Origin: Streptomyces sp. HB132
GTDB taxonomy: Bacteria; Actinomycetota; Actinomycetes; Streptomycetales; Streptomycetaceae
Reading direction: 5' to 3'
Assembly (NCBI RefSeq): GCF_016909575.1
Contig: NZ_JAFBGA010000004.1
Location: 434,001-498,000, forward strand
Length of the DNA stretch: 64,000 bases
A program made the translations under genes and the position numbers. The notes under the pieces were generated by a model that made no database searches, had not been told where the DNA came from, and saw only the letters and a list, made by a program, of their open reading frames with translations. Each line of letters begins with the position of its first letter. The first letter of the stretch is position 1. Shown piece after piece: positions 9,023 to 17,509 of this stretch.

Positions 9023-9187
9023 CGTCTGTGGGGTCCGTCACCCCGGGCGGGGTCACGCGGGGGACAATCTGCCTGGCCAGGCGGTGAACTGCGGGTTTCC
9101 CACAGACGAGTGCTGGTAAACGTCCACCTTGCGAGATGGTCACGGAGAGTGCGACCATCACACTGTTCCCCCCTGTCATCGCAAGGT
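9023..9187 (+). promoter_or_regulatory. Structured leader that would bury the ribosome binding site of the CDP-ribitol synthase gene
   Basis: Two inverted repeats lie in the 278 bp gap before the 9197 gene. The first pairs CGTCTGTGGG (9023-9032) with CCCACAGACG (9099-9108). The second pairs ACCTTGCGA (9126-9134) with TCGCAAGGT (9179-9187). Inside the second, GATGGTC (9135-9141) pairs with GACCATC (9153-9159), so the stem is continuous on its 5' side. The 3' arm of the second stem contains the AAGGT of the AAGGTAGG ribosome binding site. A translational switch, an RNA-binding protein site or a transcription-factor operator are all possible. No promoter boxes are clear. Confidence 0.5.
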
Positions 9188-9196
9188 AGGTCGTCT

Positions 9197-10696
9197 GTGT
9201 CTGTGCCGCATGTAGCCAAGCCCCGGACCACAGCGGTCGTTCTCGCCGGTGGGACCGGTCAGCGCGTGGGACTGTCGATCCCCAAGCAGTTGCTGAAGAT
9301 CGCCGGTAAGGCAGTCATCGAGCACACGCTGAGCATCTTCGAGAACGCCGAGGGCATCGACGACGTCATCGTGCTGATGGCGCCCGGCTTCGTCCCCGAC
9401 GTCGAGAAGATCGTCGCCAAGGCCGGGCTGACCAAGGTCATCAAGGTCATCGAGGGTGGCAGCACCCGGAACGAGACCACCGAGCGCGCCATCTCGGCCC
9501 TCGGCGAGGGGCTCGCGGAGGGCGAGGACCGCAACGTCCTCTTCCACGACGCGGTCCGGCCGCTGCTGTCCCAGCGCGTCATCAAGGACTGTGTGGACGC
9601 ACTCGACCGCTACCAGGCCGTCGACGTCGCCATCCCGTCCGCCGACACGATCATCGTGACCCGCACCCACGGTGAGGACGGCGAGTTCATCACCGACGTC
9701 CCGGACCGGTCCCGCCTGCGCCGCGGTCAGACCCCGCAGGCGTTCAAGCTGTCCACGATCCGCAGGGCTTACGAGGTCGCGGCCGGCGACCCGAACTTCC
9801 AGGCCACCGACGACTGTTCGGTGGTCCTGCGGTACCTCCCCGACGTGCCGATCTACGTGGTCGCGGGCGACGAGTACAACATGAAGGTGACCCAGCCGGT
9901 CGACGTCTTCATCACCGACAAGCTCTTCCAGCTGGCCTCCACCGCAGCCCCGCGCCCGGCCGACGAGGCCGCCTACCGCGAGCTGCTCTCGGGCAAGACC
10001 CTGGTCGTCTTCGGCGGTTCGTACGGCATCGGGGCCGACATCGCGACGCTGGCCGAGCAGTACGGCGCCAGTGTGTACGCGCTGGGCCGCTCCACCACGG
10101 GTACGCACGTCGAGAACCCGGAGCACATCGACGACGCGCTGTCCAAGGCGTACGCCGAGACCGGCCGCATCGACTACGTGATCAACACCGCGGGCGTGCT
10201 GCGCATCGGCAAGCTGGCGGAGACGGACAACACGACGATCCAGGAAGCGCTGAACGTCAACTACCTGGCGCCGGTGCAGATCGCGCGCGCCTCGTACAAG
10301 TACCTCGCGGAGACGCAGGGGCAGTTGCTGCTGTACACCTCCAGCAGCTACACCCGGGGCCGCGCCGAGTACAGCCTCTACTCCTCCACCAAGGCCGCCA
10401 TGGTGAACCTCACGCAGGCGCTGGCCGACGAGTGGGCGGGCGAGGGCGTCAGGGTCAACTGTGTGAACCCGGAGCGCACCGCGACCCCCATGCGCACGAA
10501 GGCGTTCGGCGCGGAGCCGGAGGGCTCGCTCCTCTCGTCCGAGGCCGTGGCGCGCACCTCGCTGGACGTACTCCTGTCCGCGATGACGGGCCACGTGATC
10601 GACGTGAGGCAGCAGGACCCGACCCGCGATGTCACGGAAGCCTCGGGATTCGAGCAGGCGTTGGCCTCGGTTCTTGATCGTCAAGAAGATGTGTAA
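9197..10696 (+). CDS. Bifunctional cytidylyltransferase / short-chain dehydrogenase (CDP-ribitol synthase-like)
   Basis: A 499 aa fusion. Residues 1-235 form an IspD/TarI-type cytidylyltransferase (VVLAGGTGQRVGLSIPKQLL; FHDAVRPLLS). Residues about 265-495 form a short-chain dehydrogenase with the GGSYGIGADIATLAEQYGA nucleotide-binding loop, an NTAGVL segment and the YSLYSSTKAA catalytic Tyr/Lys. This order matches Haemophilus Bcs1/Acs1, which reduce ribulose-5-phosphate and form CDP-ribitol. The inferred role is therefore to supply CDP-ribitol or a similar CDP-polyol to the downstream TagF-like polymerase. The GTG at 9197 is chosen because AAGGTAGG lies six bases upstream; GTG 9203 is also possible. 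Substrate specificity is inferred from domain architecture only. Confidence 0.88.
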   Translation: MSVPHVAKPRTTAVVLAGGTGQRVGLSIPKQLLKIAGKAVIEHTLSIFENAEGIDDVIVLMAPGFVPDVEKIVAKAGLTKVIKVIEGGSTRNETTERAISALGEGLAEGEDRNVLFHDAVRPLLSQRVIKDCVDALDRYQAVDVAIPSADTIIVTRTHGEDGEFITDVPDRSRLRRGQTPQAFKLSTIRRAYEVAAGDPNFQATDDCSVVLRYLPDVPIYVVAGDEYNMKVTQPVDVFITDKLFQLASTAAPRPADEAAYRELLSGKTLVVFGGSYGIGADIATLAEQYGASVYALGRSTTGTHVENPEHIDDALSKAYAETGRIDYVINTAGVLRIGKLAETDNTTIQEALNVNYLAPVQIARASYKYLAETQGQLLLYTSSSYTRGRAEYSLYSSTKAAMVNLTQALADEWAGEGVRVNCVNPERTATPMRTKAFGAEPEGSLLSSEAVARTSLDVLLSAMTGHVIDVRQQDPTRDVTEASGFEQALASVLDRQEDV

Positions 10697-10720
10697 TAAT
10701 TCTTGACAAATGTACTTTTA

Positions 10721-10760
10721 CGGGCCTCTGGGCTCACCGAAAGGTGAATCCAGAGGCCCG
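10721..10760 (+). terminator. Hairpin after the bifunctional CDP-polyol gene
   Basis: CGGGCCTCTGG pairs with CCAGAGGCCCG over a loop that itself holds TCACC/GGTGA. It stands 24 bp after the stop codon, in a short AT-rich stretch. Confidence 0.65.
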
Positions 10761-10832
10761 AGTGCGTGAATCCGAGTCTTCACATTTCCCTCTATACGTG
10801 AATCAACCGGCACCCCCTGGAGCAGGTTCTAC

Positions 10833-13022
10833 GTGATTTCGACAGCCATCCGACTGGCCCGTGTGGGCAGCCGGTCAGAACTGTTGGCAGCGGTATTGAT
10901 GACGCTGGGATACCCCTGCGTCATGGTTGCCGCTCTTGTCCCCAATATCTGGTTCTTCGCGGCGGCCACCGCTGTCACGTACATCGCGGACTGGTATCTG
11001 CACCAGCGGGGCAGCTATCTGGTCAACCGGCTCGGCAAGGTCCGGGCGGGTCTGTCCATCCGCTTCCTGCTCCGCCAGTTGATGATCATCCTGCTGCTGG
11101 CCCGGCTGGACCTTGCCGAGGAGCCGCTCTTCTACGCGGCCGTCGCGTGCTTCCTCCTCTTCTACGGCCTGCAGGCCCCGCAGGGCGCTCTCACGACCCT
11201 GATCAGGCTGCGCCGCAGTCTGCCGATCGTCACCCGGAACGTGGACCTGCACGCGGTCCGCATCCCGGACGCCCCGCCGCGCGCGCTGCTGCACCGCGCC
11301 AGCGAGAAGATGCTCCACCTGGACCTCCCCGCAGTGGTGGGCGTCCTCCTCGCCGCCGGCACGGGCGAGGACTTCCTCGGCTACATCGGCGCGGCCCTGA
11401 CCCTGCTGCTCGCCGTCGGTTACAACGCCCTGCTCGTCCCGTACCTCCGCCGGAACCGGCGGGCGCCGTCGGCCCCGGTCGTACTGAAGGCCCTGGACAC
11501 CTGGCTGGGCGAGTACCAGCCGACCGTCGTGCTCTACTTCTCCGGCTCCAGCGAGTCGGCCTACCAGGGCAACATGTGGCTCGACACCATGGCCGCCGTC
11601 GAGGGGCGCCCTCTGATCGTCATGCGTGAGCGCAACCTCGTCCCGCAGCTCGCGGACACCTCCGTGCCCGTGATCTGCGTGCCCGCCGGCACCCACCTGA
11701 TGAACCTGAACCTCTCCACCGTCCGCGTGTGCCTCTATCCGGCGAACGTGGGCAAGAACATCCACATGCTGCGCGTCCCGACCATGAAGCACGTCTTCAT
11801 CGGTCACGGTGACAGCGACAAGCTGGCCAGCGTCAACCCGTACTCCAAGGTGTACGACGAGGTCTGGACGGCAGGCCGCGCCGGCCGGGACCGCTACGCC
11901 CTGGCGGACGTCGGTGTCCGCGACGAGGACATCGTCGAGGTCGGGCGGCCGCAGCTGGCCCCCATCCAGAGCTGGACCGGCACCACGAGGAACCCCATCC
12001 CGACGGTGCTGTACGCCCCCACCTGGGAGGGCTGGGACGACAACCCCGGCAACACCTCGCTGCTGCTGGCGGGTGAGAACATCGTCCGCCGGCTGCTGGA
12101 GGCGGACACCCCGGTCCGGGTCATCTACAAGCCGCACCCGTTCACCGGTATCCGCAGCCCCGAGGCCAAGGCCGTCAACGCCCGGATCAAGGCACTCCTG
12201 GCCACGTCGGCGCAGGAGCGCGCCGCGGACCCGCGATGGGCGAAGGAGGCCTCGGCCGCAGCTGCCGGGCAGGCCTCGGCCGCCGCGGAACTGGTCCGCA
12301 TCGAGGCGCGTCTGGCCGAGCTCGCGAAGCCCGGCCGGTCCGGGGGCGACGAGTCGGAGGAGTCGCGGGTCGCGCTCGCCGATCCGGCCCGCCAGACCGA
12401 GATCGCCACCCTCCGTGCGGAGTGGAACGACGCCTACTGGCGTTCCTTCGGCTGGTGGGAGCACCGGACGGTCGTCGGTGCGCAGCCCAAGCTGTACGAC
12501 TGCTTCAACCAGTCCGACGCCATGGTTTCGGACATCTCCAGTGTGGTGTCCGACTTCATCGCGAGTGGCAAGCCGTACGCGGTCACGGACTCCGCGGAGC
12601 TCGGCGCGGAGGAGTTCAAGCGCCAGAACACCGCGGTGCGGGCGTCCGTCGTCCTCTCCAACGACGCGCAGGAGATCGACGAACTGCTCCGTGCCGTGGC
12701 CGACCCGGCCACGGACCCGCTGGCCGAAGCGCGCCACGAGCTGAAGGCCTACCTGCTGGGCCCGGACGAGCCGACCTCGATGGAGCAGTTCAACGCCGCC
12801 GTACTGGCCCTCACCGTCAAGGCGGAGGCCCGCAACGCGGGTGTCGCGCAGCGCGTCGGCGGTCAGCCGCCGGCCCCGCTGCCGGACCTCGAGGCCGAGG
12901 ACAGCGGTGCCGGGGACGGAGCGGCGGAGATCGTCGCCGAGGCCGAGGCCGCGGTCGATCCCGACGACCCCGCCCCGGACACCGACGCGGAGATCGGCGC
13001 CGACCCTTCGGCCCTGCGCTGA
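10833..13022 (+). CDS. Membrane-anchored TagF/TarL-like polyol-phosphate transferase
   Basis: A 729 aa protein. An N-terminal half with several hydrophobic segments (about residues 20-210) is joined to a CDP-glycerol glycerophosphotransferase-type GT-B domain. Diagnostic motifs are FIGHGDSDK (His at residue 325), VLYAPTWEGW and DISSVVSDFIASGKP (from residue 567), equivalent to the HG, YAPTWR and SDxSS motifs of TagF. It is expected to polymerise polyol-phosphate units from CDP-ribitol or CDP-glycerol onto a lipid-linked wall teichoic acid primer. An alanine/glutamate-rich insertion at about residues 450-520 and an acidic C-terminal tail are unusual. The GTG at 10833 follows GGAGCAGG. It lies directly after the CDP-polyol synthase, which supports the pairing. 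Confidence 0.85.
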   Translation: MISTAIRLARVGSRSELLAAVLMTLGYPCVMVAALVPNIWFFAAATAVTYIADWYLHQRGSYLVNRLGKVRAGLSIRFLLRQLMIILLLARLDLAEEPLFYAAVACFLLFYGLQAPQGALTTLIRLRRSLPIVTRNVDLHAVRIPDAPPRALLHRASEKMLHLDLPAVVGVLLAAGTGEDFLGYIGAALTLLLAVGYNALLVPYLRRNRRAPSAPVVLKALDTWLGEYQPTVVLYFSGSSESAYQGNMWLDTMAAVEGRPLIVMRERNLVPQLADTSVPVICVPAGTHLMNLNLSTVRVCLYPANVGKNIHMLRVPTMKHVFIGHGDSDKLASVNPYSKVYDEVWTAGRAGRDRYALADVGVRDEDIVEVGRPQLAPIQSWTGTTRNPIPTVLYAPTWEGWDDNPGNTSLLLAGENIVRRLLEADTPVRVIYKPHPFTGIRSPEAKAVNARIKALLATSAQERAADPRWAKEASAAAAGQASAAAELVRIEARLAELAKPGRSGGDESEESRVALADPARQTEIATLRAEWNDAYWRSFGWWEHRTVVGAQPKLYDCFNQSDAMVSDISSVVSDFIASGKPYAVTDSAELGAEEFKRQNTAVRASVVLSNDAQEIDELLRAVADPATDPLAEARHELKAYLLGPDEPTSMEQFNAAVLALTVKAEARNAGVAQRVGGQPPAPLPDLEAEDSGAGDGAAEIVAEAEAAVDPDDPAPDTDAEIGADPSALR

Positions 13023-13148
13023 CCGCCCCGGGTCCGGCCGACGGCGGGAAGTGACGCCGCAGGCCGGACCCGGACGCAGACCGCTCGGTGTGATCCGGTT
13101 GCCATCGAGTTGTCGGAAATACGTCTGGATTGCGACGCAACCTACGCA

Positions 13149-13193
13149 ACGGCCCGTCCGTCTTCTCCTCGGGGAGGGGAACGTACGGGCCGT
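13149..13193 (+). terminator. Hairpin after the TagF-like gene
   Basis: ACGGCCCGT (13149-13157) pairs with ACGGGCCGT (13185-13193). An inner near-complementary CTTCTCCTC/GGGGAGGGG stem makes one extended hairpin about 127 bp after the stop. The rest of 13023-13278 shows no further signal. Confidence 0.6.
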
Positions 13194-13278
13194 TCGGCGT
13201 GTCCGTGCTGGAACAGGGCATGTCCCGTCGTTCCATCGGTTCTCCTGATAGATACGTTTATGCGTGAACCGGGGAGAG

Positions 13279-14508
13279 ATGAGCAACACCGCACCAGATG
13301 TGACCGTCATCATCGGCGCCTACGAAGCGATGCCGTACCTGATCCGATGCCTGGATTCCGTCGAAGCACAGACGCTTCCGGCCCAGCGCATCGAGATCGT
13401 TGCCGTCGACGACGGCTCCACCGACGGCACGGGGGAGTACCTTGAGGAGTTCGCGGCCCGGACCGCCATCGACATGCGTGTCGTGCGTCAGAAGAACTCC
13501 GGCGGTCCGAGCGGGCCGCGCAACGTCGGGCTCGGCCTCGCCCGGGGCAGGTACGTCTTCTTCCTCGACGCCGATGACTACTTCGGCGAGGAGGCCCTGG
13601 AGCGGATGGTCGCCATGGGCGACCGGGCCGGCACGGACGTGGTGCTCGGGAAGGTCGTCGGCGTCAACCGCGGTGCGGCGAAGTCGATGTGGAAGCAGAC
13701 GGTCGAGCGGGCCGATCTCTACTCGTCCAACATCAAGTTCACCCTGAGCGCCCAGAAGCTGTTCCGCCGGGACCTTCTGGTGCGGCTCGGGATGAGGTTC
13801 GACGAGGAGCTGAAGACGGGCGAGGACGCGCTCTTCACCATGGAGGCGTACCTGCGTGGCAACGGCGTCTCCGTCGTGGCCGACTACACCTGCTACTACC
13901 TGGTGGGCCGGGACGACGGCAAGCACGTGACGAAGAGCGGCAGTTACCTGCTCCGCTTCGACTCGGCCCGGGCGCTGATGGGCCTCATCGCCACGCATGT
14001 GCCGCCGGGGCCGAAGCGGGACGTCCTGATGGTCCGGCCGTTCGTCATCACGCTGCTCCCACAGTTCGGACCCGCTCTGCTGCGGCAGTCCGACGAGGTG
14101 CGGAAGAAGAAGATGGAGCTGGCGGCGCCGCTGCTGGAGGCCTACTGGTCATCGGGACTGGCCCGGCGCCTCAAGGTCAACGAACGACTCAGGCTGATCT
14201 GCCTCGCGAACGGCCGGCTCGACCTGCTTCTGGACATTCTGCAGTTCATGAAGGACAACAAGAAGCCCCGTGTGGTCCGTAAGGGGCTCCGTGGCCGACT
14301 CTATCTGGTCTACCCGCACTTCGGCGAGGATGCGGCACTGCCTCTGTCCGCGTACGAGGTGAGCGTGCCCGAATGGATCGGCCGGAAGCGGGTCGACGTG
14401 CCGGGGAGACAGTCCCCCGCCGTCTTCCTGCGGCGGCTGTCGGGCAAGGCGCGCAGGACGGTCCGGTCCTCCCGTCTGCACACGCCGCGCCGCGCCCACA
14501 AGGTCTGA
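13279..14508 (+). CDS. Family 2 glycosyltransferase
   Basis: GT-A fold transferase of 409 aa. MSNTAPDVTVIIGAYEA leads into EIVAVDDGSTDGTGEYLEEF (nucleotide-binding Asp), and YVFFLDADDYFGEEALERM holds the metal-binding DxD. KTGEDALFTMEAYLRG is the family catalytic-base (ED) region. The C-terminal 120 residues are basic and lack membrane segments. The ATG at 13279 is chosen because GGGGAG lies just before it, although the spacing is short; a GTG at 13264 would add five residues. It follows the TagF-like gene and is convergent with the pyruvyltransferase. It probably decorates or primes the same wall polymer. Confidence 0.85.
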   Translation: MSNTAPDVTVIIGAYEAMPYLIRCLDSVEAQTLPAQRIEIVAVDDGSTDGTGEYLEEFAARTAIDMRVVRQKNSGGPSGPRNVGLGLARGRYVFFLDADDYFGEEALERMVAMGDRAGTDVVLGKVVGVNRGAAKSMWKQTVERADLYSSNIKFTLSAQKLFRRDLLVRLGMRFDEELKTGEDALFTMEAYLRGNGVSVVADYTCYYLVGRDDGKHVTKSGSYLLRFDSARALMGLIATHVPPGPKRDVLMVRPFVITLLPQFGPALLRQSDEVRKKKMELAAPLLEAYWSSGLARRLKVNERLRLICLANGRLDLLLDILQFMKDNKKPRVVRKGLRGRLYLVYPHFGEDAALPLSAYEVSVPEWIGRKRVDVPGRQSPAVFLRRLSGKARRTVRSSRLHTPRRAHKV

Positions 14509-14536
14509 GGCGGGCGCGGCGGCAGGGACGTCGTCC

Positions 14537-15964
14537 CTACTGTTCGGGGCGAAGCAACCTGCGGACCGGGCGCCCCACCACGCGTCGGGCGCGCCGGTAG
14601 GCGGACGGCCACGCGGCCGCTCCCGCGCCCGTCTGCACCCTGACCTTGACCGGGCCGGCGCCCTTCTTCTCGAGCTGGCCGCGCAGCTCCGCGTTCTGGG
14701 CGGCCAGCTCCTCCATCCGGCTCTGCATCCAGCTGAAACGGCTGCTCAGGGAGTCGGGGTCGGACTCGGTCCACGGGCGGACGGCGGGCGGAAGGGCGAG
14801 CTTGGACATCTGCGCGTCGAACGCCTTGCCGCTGTCGCCGTGGTGGAAGGTGTTCTCCAGCCCGTTGCGCTCCATGAAGCCGGTGAAGCGCAGGAAGCGC
14901 TCCTTGTGGCCGTTCACCAGCTCACCGAAGTCCGCCGCCTCGTACAGCTCGGCGGGGTCGATGTTCTTGGGCGTCTCGGAGATCTTGCGGTGCGGAATGC
15001 CGAAGTACCGGCAGAGTTCCAGGGTCCGCGAGTCGCTGCAGAGCACCGTGCTCGGGACACCGGCCAGCAGCGCCGCGATGTTTCCGTGGATGCGCGAGCC
15101 GAACGAGAAGTCGAACGCGCGTAGTTCCTCGATCCAGGTGGCCGGGTCGACGTAGAGCCTGACCTTGCCCTCGCGGTACATGGGGTGGGACGGGTGGGTC
15201 GGCATCGAGGTCTGGGCGCCGATCGGGTTCGCCGTCTCCCGCCAGTGGAGCAGCTGGGCCTCGAGCAGGTTCTGCCCGATGAACCGCAGGTGGGGATAGC
15301 GCTCGTGGGCCTGACGGATTATGGCGTCGAGGCCGTGCGAACGTACGGCGCTGTGCGATCCGTTCACCGAGATGCGCGATTCAGGGGTGAGCGACTCGGT
15401 CTTCTTCTCGAGCCTGAACGTTTCGCCGTTCATGAACATGGAGGGGCAGCCGATGACCTCGACGTCCCGGAACCCCATGCTCTTGAGGTACTGCTCGGTG
15501 AACTCTCCGCGCACTCCGATGGAGGCGCTGCGGTTGAGCACCTGGGTGACGAATTCCTTGACCGTCGCCTCCATCGGCTTCAGCCGGGACGCGTTGTACT
15601 TGAGGTCCGCCTGTGCGCCGACGCCCAGGACGACCACGGGGATGCGCAGCTTCTTGATCAGCTGTGTCATCCGCTGCAAGGGCCGCTCGAAGGTCGGGCG
15701 GAAGGCGTTCGCCAGGGGCACGACGAAGACGTCGAACTCCTCGTTTATGCGAGCGGCCGCCGATGGATCCGTACGAATACCGTTCGAGAAGACCGCTGCC
15801 CGCGGAGTCGTCAGAATCTTGTGGGCAGCGTCACTGAAGATCAGGTTGCCCGCGTTGGTCGCGAAGACATCTCTGTCGAGGGACTGTTCGAGCGAAGCCA
15901 CATCGAAGGGGCTTTTGCCTGATCTGAGGAGAATGCGCCTCTGGCGGGTCGGTTCATCTGTCAC
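14537..15964 (-). CDS. Polysaccharide pyruvyl transferase family protein
   Basis: A 475 aa protein of the CsaB/WcaK-type family, which transfers enolpyruvate from PEP to a sugar of a surface glycan to form a ketal. Recognisable elements are RIPVVVLGVGAQ, SIGVRGEFTEQYLKSMGF, EVIGCPSMFM and the FGSRIHGNIAALLAGVPSTV segment with the conserved Arg/His. The last 70 residues add a short coiled coil (SRFSWMQSRMEELAAQNAEL) and a very basic tail. The GTG at 15964 has no ribosome binding site; a TACTCT box seven bases upstream suggests a leaderless mRNA. Pyruvylation of an actinomycete wall polymer is the likely role, but a non-catalytic or different ketal-forming role cannot be excluded. Confidence 0.82.
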   Translation of the reverse strand: MTDEPTRQRRILLRSGKSPFDVASLEQSLDRDVFATNAGNLIFSDAAHKILTTPRAAVFSNGIRTDPSAAARINEEFDVFVVPLANAFRPTFERPLQRMTQLIKKLRIPVVVLGVGAQADLKYNASRLKPMEATVKEFVTQVLNRSASIGVRGEFTEQYLKSMGFRDVEVIGCPSMFMNGETFRLEKKTESLTPESRISVNGSHSAVRSHGLDAIIRQAHERYPHLRFIGQNLLEAQLLHWRETANPIGAQTSMPTHPSHPMYREGKVRLYVDPATWIEELRAFDFSFGSRIHGNIAALLAGVPSTVLCSDSRTLELCRYFGIPHRKISETPKNIDPAELYEAADFGELVNGHKERFLRFTGFMERNGLENTFHHGDSGKAFDAQMSKLALPPAVRPWTESDPDSLSSRFSWMQSRMEELAAQNAELRGQLEKKGAGPVKVRVQTGAGAAAWPSAYRRARRVVGRPVRRLLRPEQ

Positions 15965-15971
15965 GTAATAG

Positions 15972-15977
15972 AGAGTA
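15972..15977 (-). promoter_or_regulatory. Possible -10 box for leaderless transcription of the pyruvyltransferase gene
   Basis: TACTCT on the minus strand ends seven bases before the GTG start. That would place the transcription start on the start codon itself. No good -35 box is seen. TTACGTAA at 16001-16008 is a perfect palindrome just upstream and could be an operator. Confidence 0.4.
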
Positions 15978-16260
15978 GCCCGATGAACGACCGGTGGAGA
16001 TTACGTAAATGACTCCATTCGTGGGCATGTCGGAAGGTGACGCGGAGTAGTCCGTCTGCGTAGGAGTGTCCACGCGGTGACAGCAGCTGAGACGGCGGGG
16101 TGGCGGCCCGGCCCCTCGCGTAGATTGAGGAGAACCGAGCAGGACGACGTGATGGGGACGGGCGTACGTGTCAGGGGCAAGGGAATCCGAAGGCGCGGCG
16201 GGGGAGACCGAAGGCGAGCTCCGCACACCCTCCGGGGAGAGCGGGGGGCGTAGGCCGGGA

Positions 16261-17379
16261 GTGACCGACGCCCGCAGGATCGTCGTCAAGGTCGGATCCT
16301 CCTCCCTCACCACCGCGGCGGGAGGGCTCGACGCCGACCGGGTCGACGCGCTCGTCGACGTGCTCGCCAAGGTCAGGAGCGGCGGGGAGCGCGAGATCGT
16401 CCTCGTCTCCAGCGGAGCCATCGCAGCGGGCCTCGCGCCCCTCGGGCTCGTCCGCAGGCCCAAGGACCTTGCCCGGCAGCAGGCCGCGGCCAGTGTCGGT
16501 CAAGGACTGCTCGTCGCCCGCTACACCGCGTCCTTCGCCCGCTACGGCGTACGGGTCGGTCAGGTGCTCCTCACCTCCGACGACATCAGCCGGCGCGCCC
16601 ACTACCGCAACGCCTACAGCACGCTCGACCAGCTCCTGGAGATGGGCGCCTTCCCCGTCGTCAACGAGAACGACACGGTCGCCACCGACGAGATCCGCTT
16701 CGGGGACAACGACCGGCTCGCCGCGCTCGTCGCCCACCTGGTCCACGCCGACCTCCTCGTGCTCCTGTCCGACGTCGACGGCCTCTACGACGGGGACCCG
16801 AGCACGCCTGGGACCTCCCGCATCGCGGAGGTTCGCGGCCCCGCCGACCTGGCGGGCGTCACCATCGGCAGCGCGGGCAAGGCGGGCGTCGGCACCGGCG
16901 GCATGGTCACCAAGGTCGAGGCGGCCAGGATCGCCACCGCCGCGGGGATCCCGGTCGTCCTCACCTCGTCGAGCCACGTCGCGGACGCCCTCGCGGGGCG
17001 CGACACCGGCACCTACTTCCACCGCACGGGGCGCCGTTCGGCCGACCGGCTGCTGTGGCTGGCCCACGCCTCGACCCCGCGGGGCGCCCTCATGCTCGAC
17101 GACGGAGCGGTGCGCGCCGTCGTCGAACGCCGTACGTCCCTGCTGCCCGCAGGGATCTCCGCGGTCGAGGGCGAGTTCTCCGCCGGGGACCCGGTCGAAC
17201 TGCGCGACCCCGCCGGCCGGGCCGTGGCCCGCGGGCTCGTCAACTTCGACGCGAAAGAGATCCCCCAGCTGCTCGGCAGATCCACCCGCGACCTCGCGCG
17301 TGAACTGGGCCCCGCCTACGAGCGGGAAGTCGTACACAGGGACGATCTCGTCGTCCTCACACCCCGTCCGGCCCCCTGA
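16261..17379 (+). CDS. proB: Glutamate 5-kinase
   Basis: Catalyses ATP-dependent phosphorylation of glutamate, the first step of proline synthesis. The amino-acid kinase domain shows RRIVVKVGSSSLT, LVSSGAIAAGL and FPVVNENDTV. A C-terminal PUA domain (about residues 280-365) is present. With the GTG at 16261 the product is 372 aa, the usual length. A GTG at 16168 has a better ribosome binding site (GGGGACGGG) but adds 31 residues of weakly biased codons, so the start is uncertain. proA follows after one small gene, so the pathway genes are nearly contiguous. Feedback inhibition by proline is a family property and is not visible here. Confidence 0.96.
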   Translation: MTDARRIVVKVGSSSLTTAAGGLDADRVDALVDVLAKVRSGGEREIVLVSSGAIAAGLAPLGLVRRPKDLARQQAAASVGQGLLVARYTASFARYGVRVGQVLLTSDDISRRAHYRNAYSTLDQLLEMGAFPVVNENDTVATDEIRFGDNDRLAALVAHLVHADLLVLLSDVDGLYDGDPSTPGTSRIAEVRGPADLAGVTIGSAGKAGVGTGGMVTKVEAARIATAAGIPVVLTSSSHVADALAGRDTGTYFHRTGRRSADRLLWLAHASTPRGALMLDDGAVRAVVERRTSLLPAGISAVEGEFSAGDPVELRDPAGRAVARGLVNFDAKEIPQLLGRSTRDLARELGPAYEREVVHRDDLVVLTPRPAP

Positions 17380-17509
17380 AACGGCTGAAAGTCCGGCCTC
17401 AGGGCGGAGACCTTCACGAAAACCCCCCCACGCCCGGCCCCGGGCTGGTCAACTTTGTCACGGGGATACAAAGGGGTCGGTACAGCTACGCATTCACAGG
17501 AGGCCGCCG

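Noticed and set aside
7167-9179. 670-codon minus-strand open frame opposite rpmA and obg
   Set aside because: Covers conserved ribosomal and obg genes in antisense and shows no protein motif.
10703-10731. Promoter beginning with TTGACA in the gap before the TagF-like gene
   Set aside because: The hexamer at 10703 has no -10 box at a workable distance, and a hairpin follows at once.
10875-13313. 812-codon minus-strand open frame opposite the TagF-like gene
   Set aside because: Mirror of the strong codon bias of the plus-strand gene; no start signal or domain.
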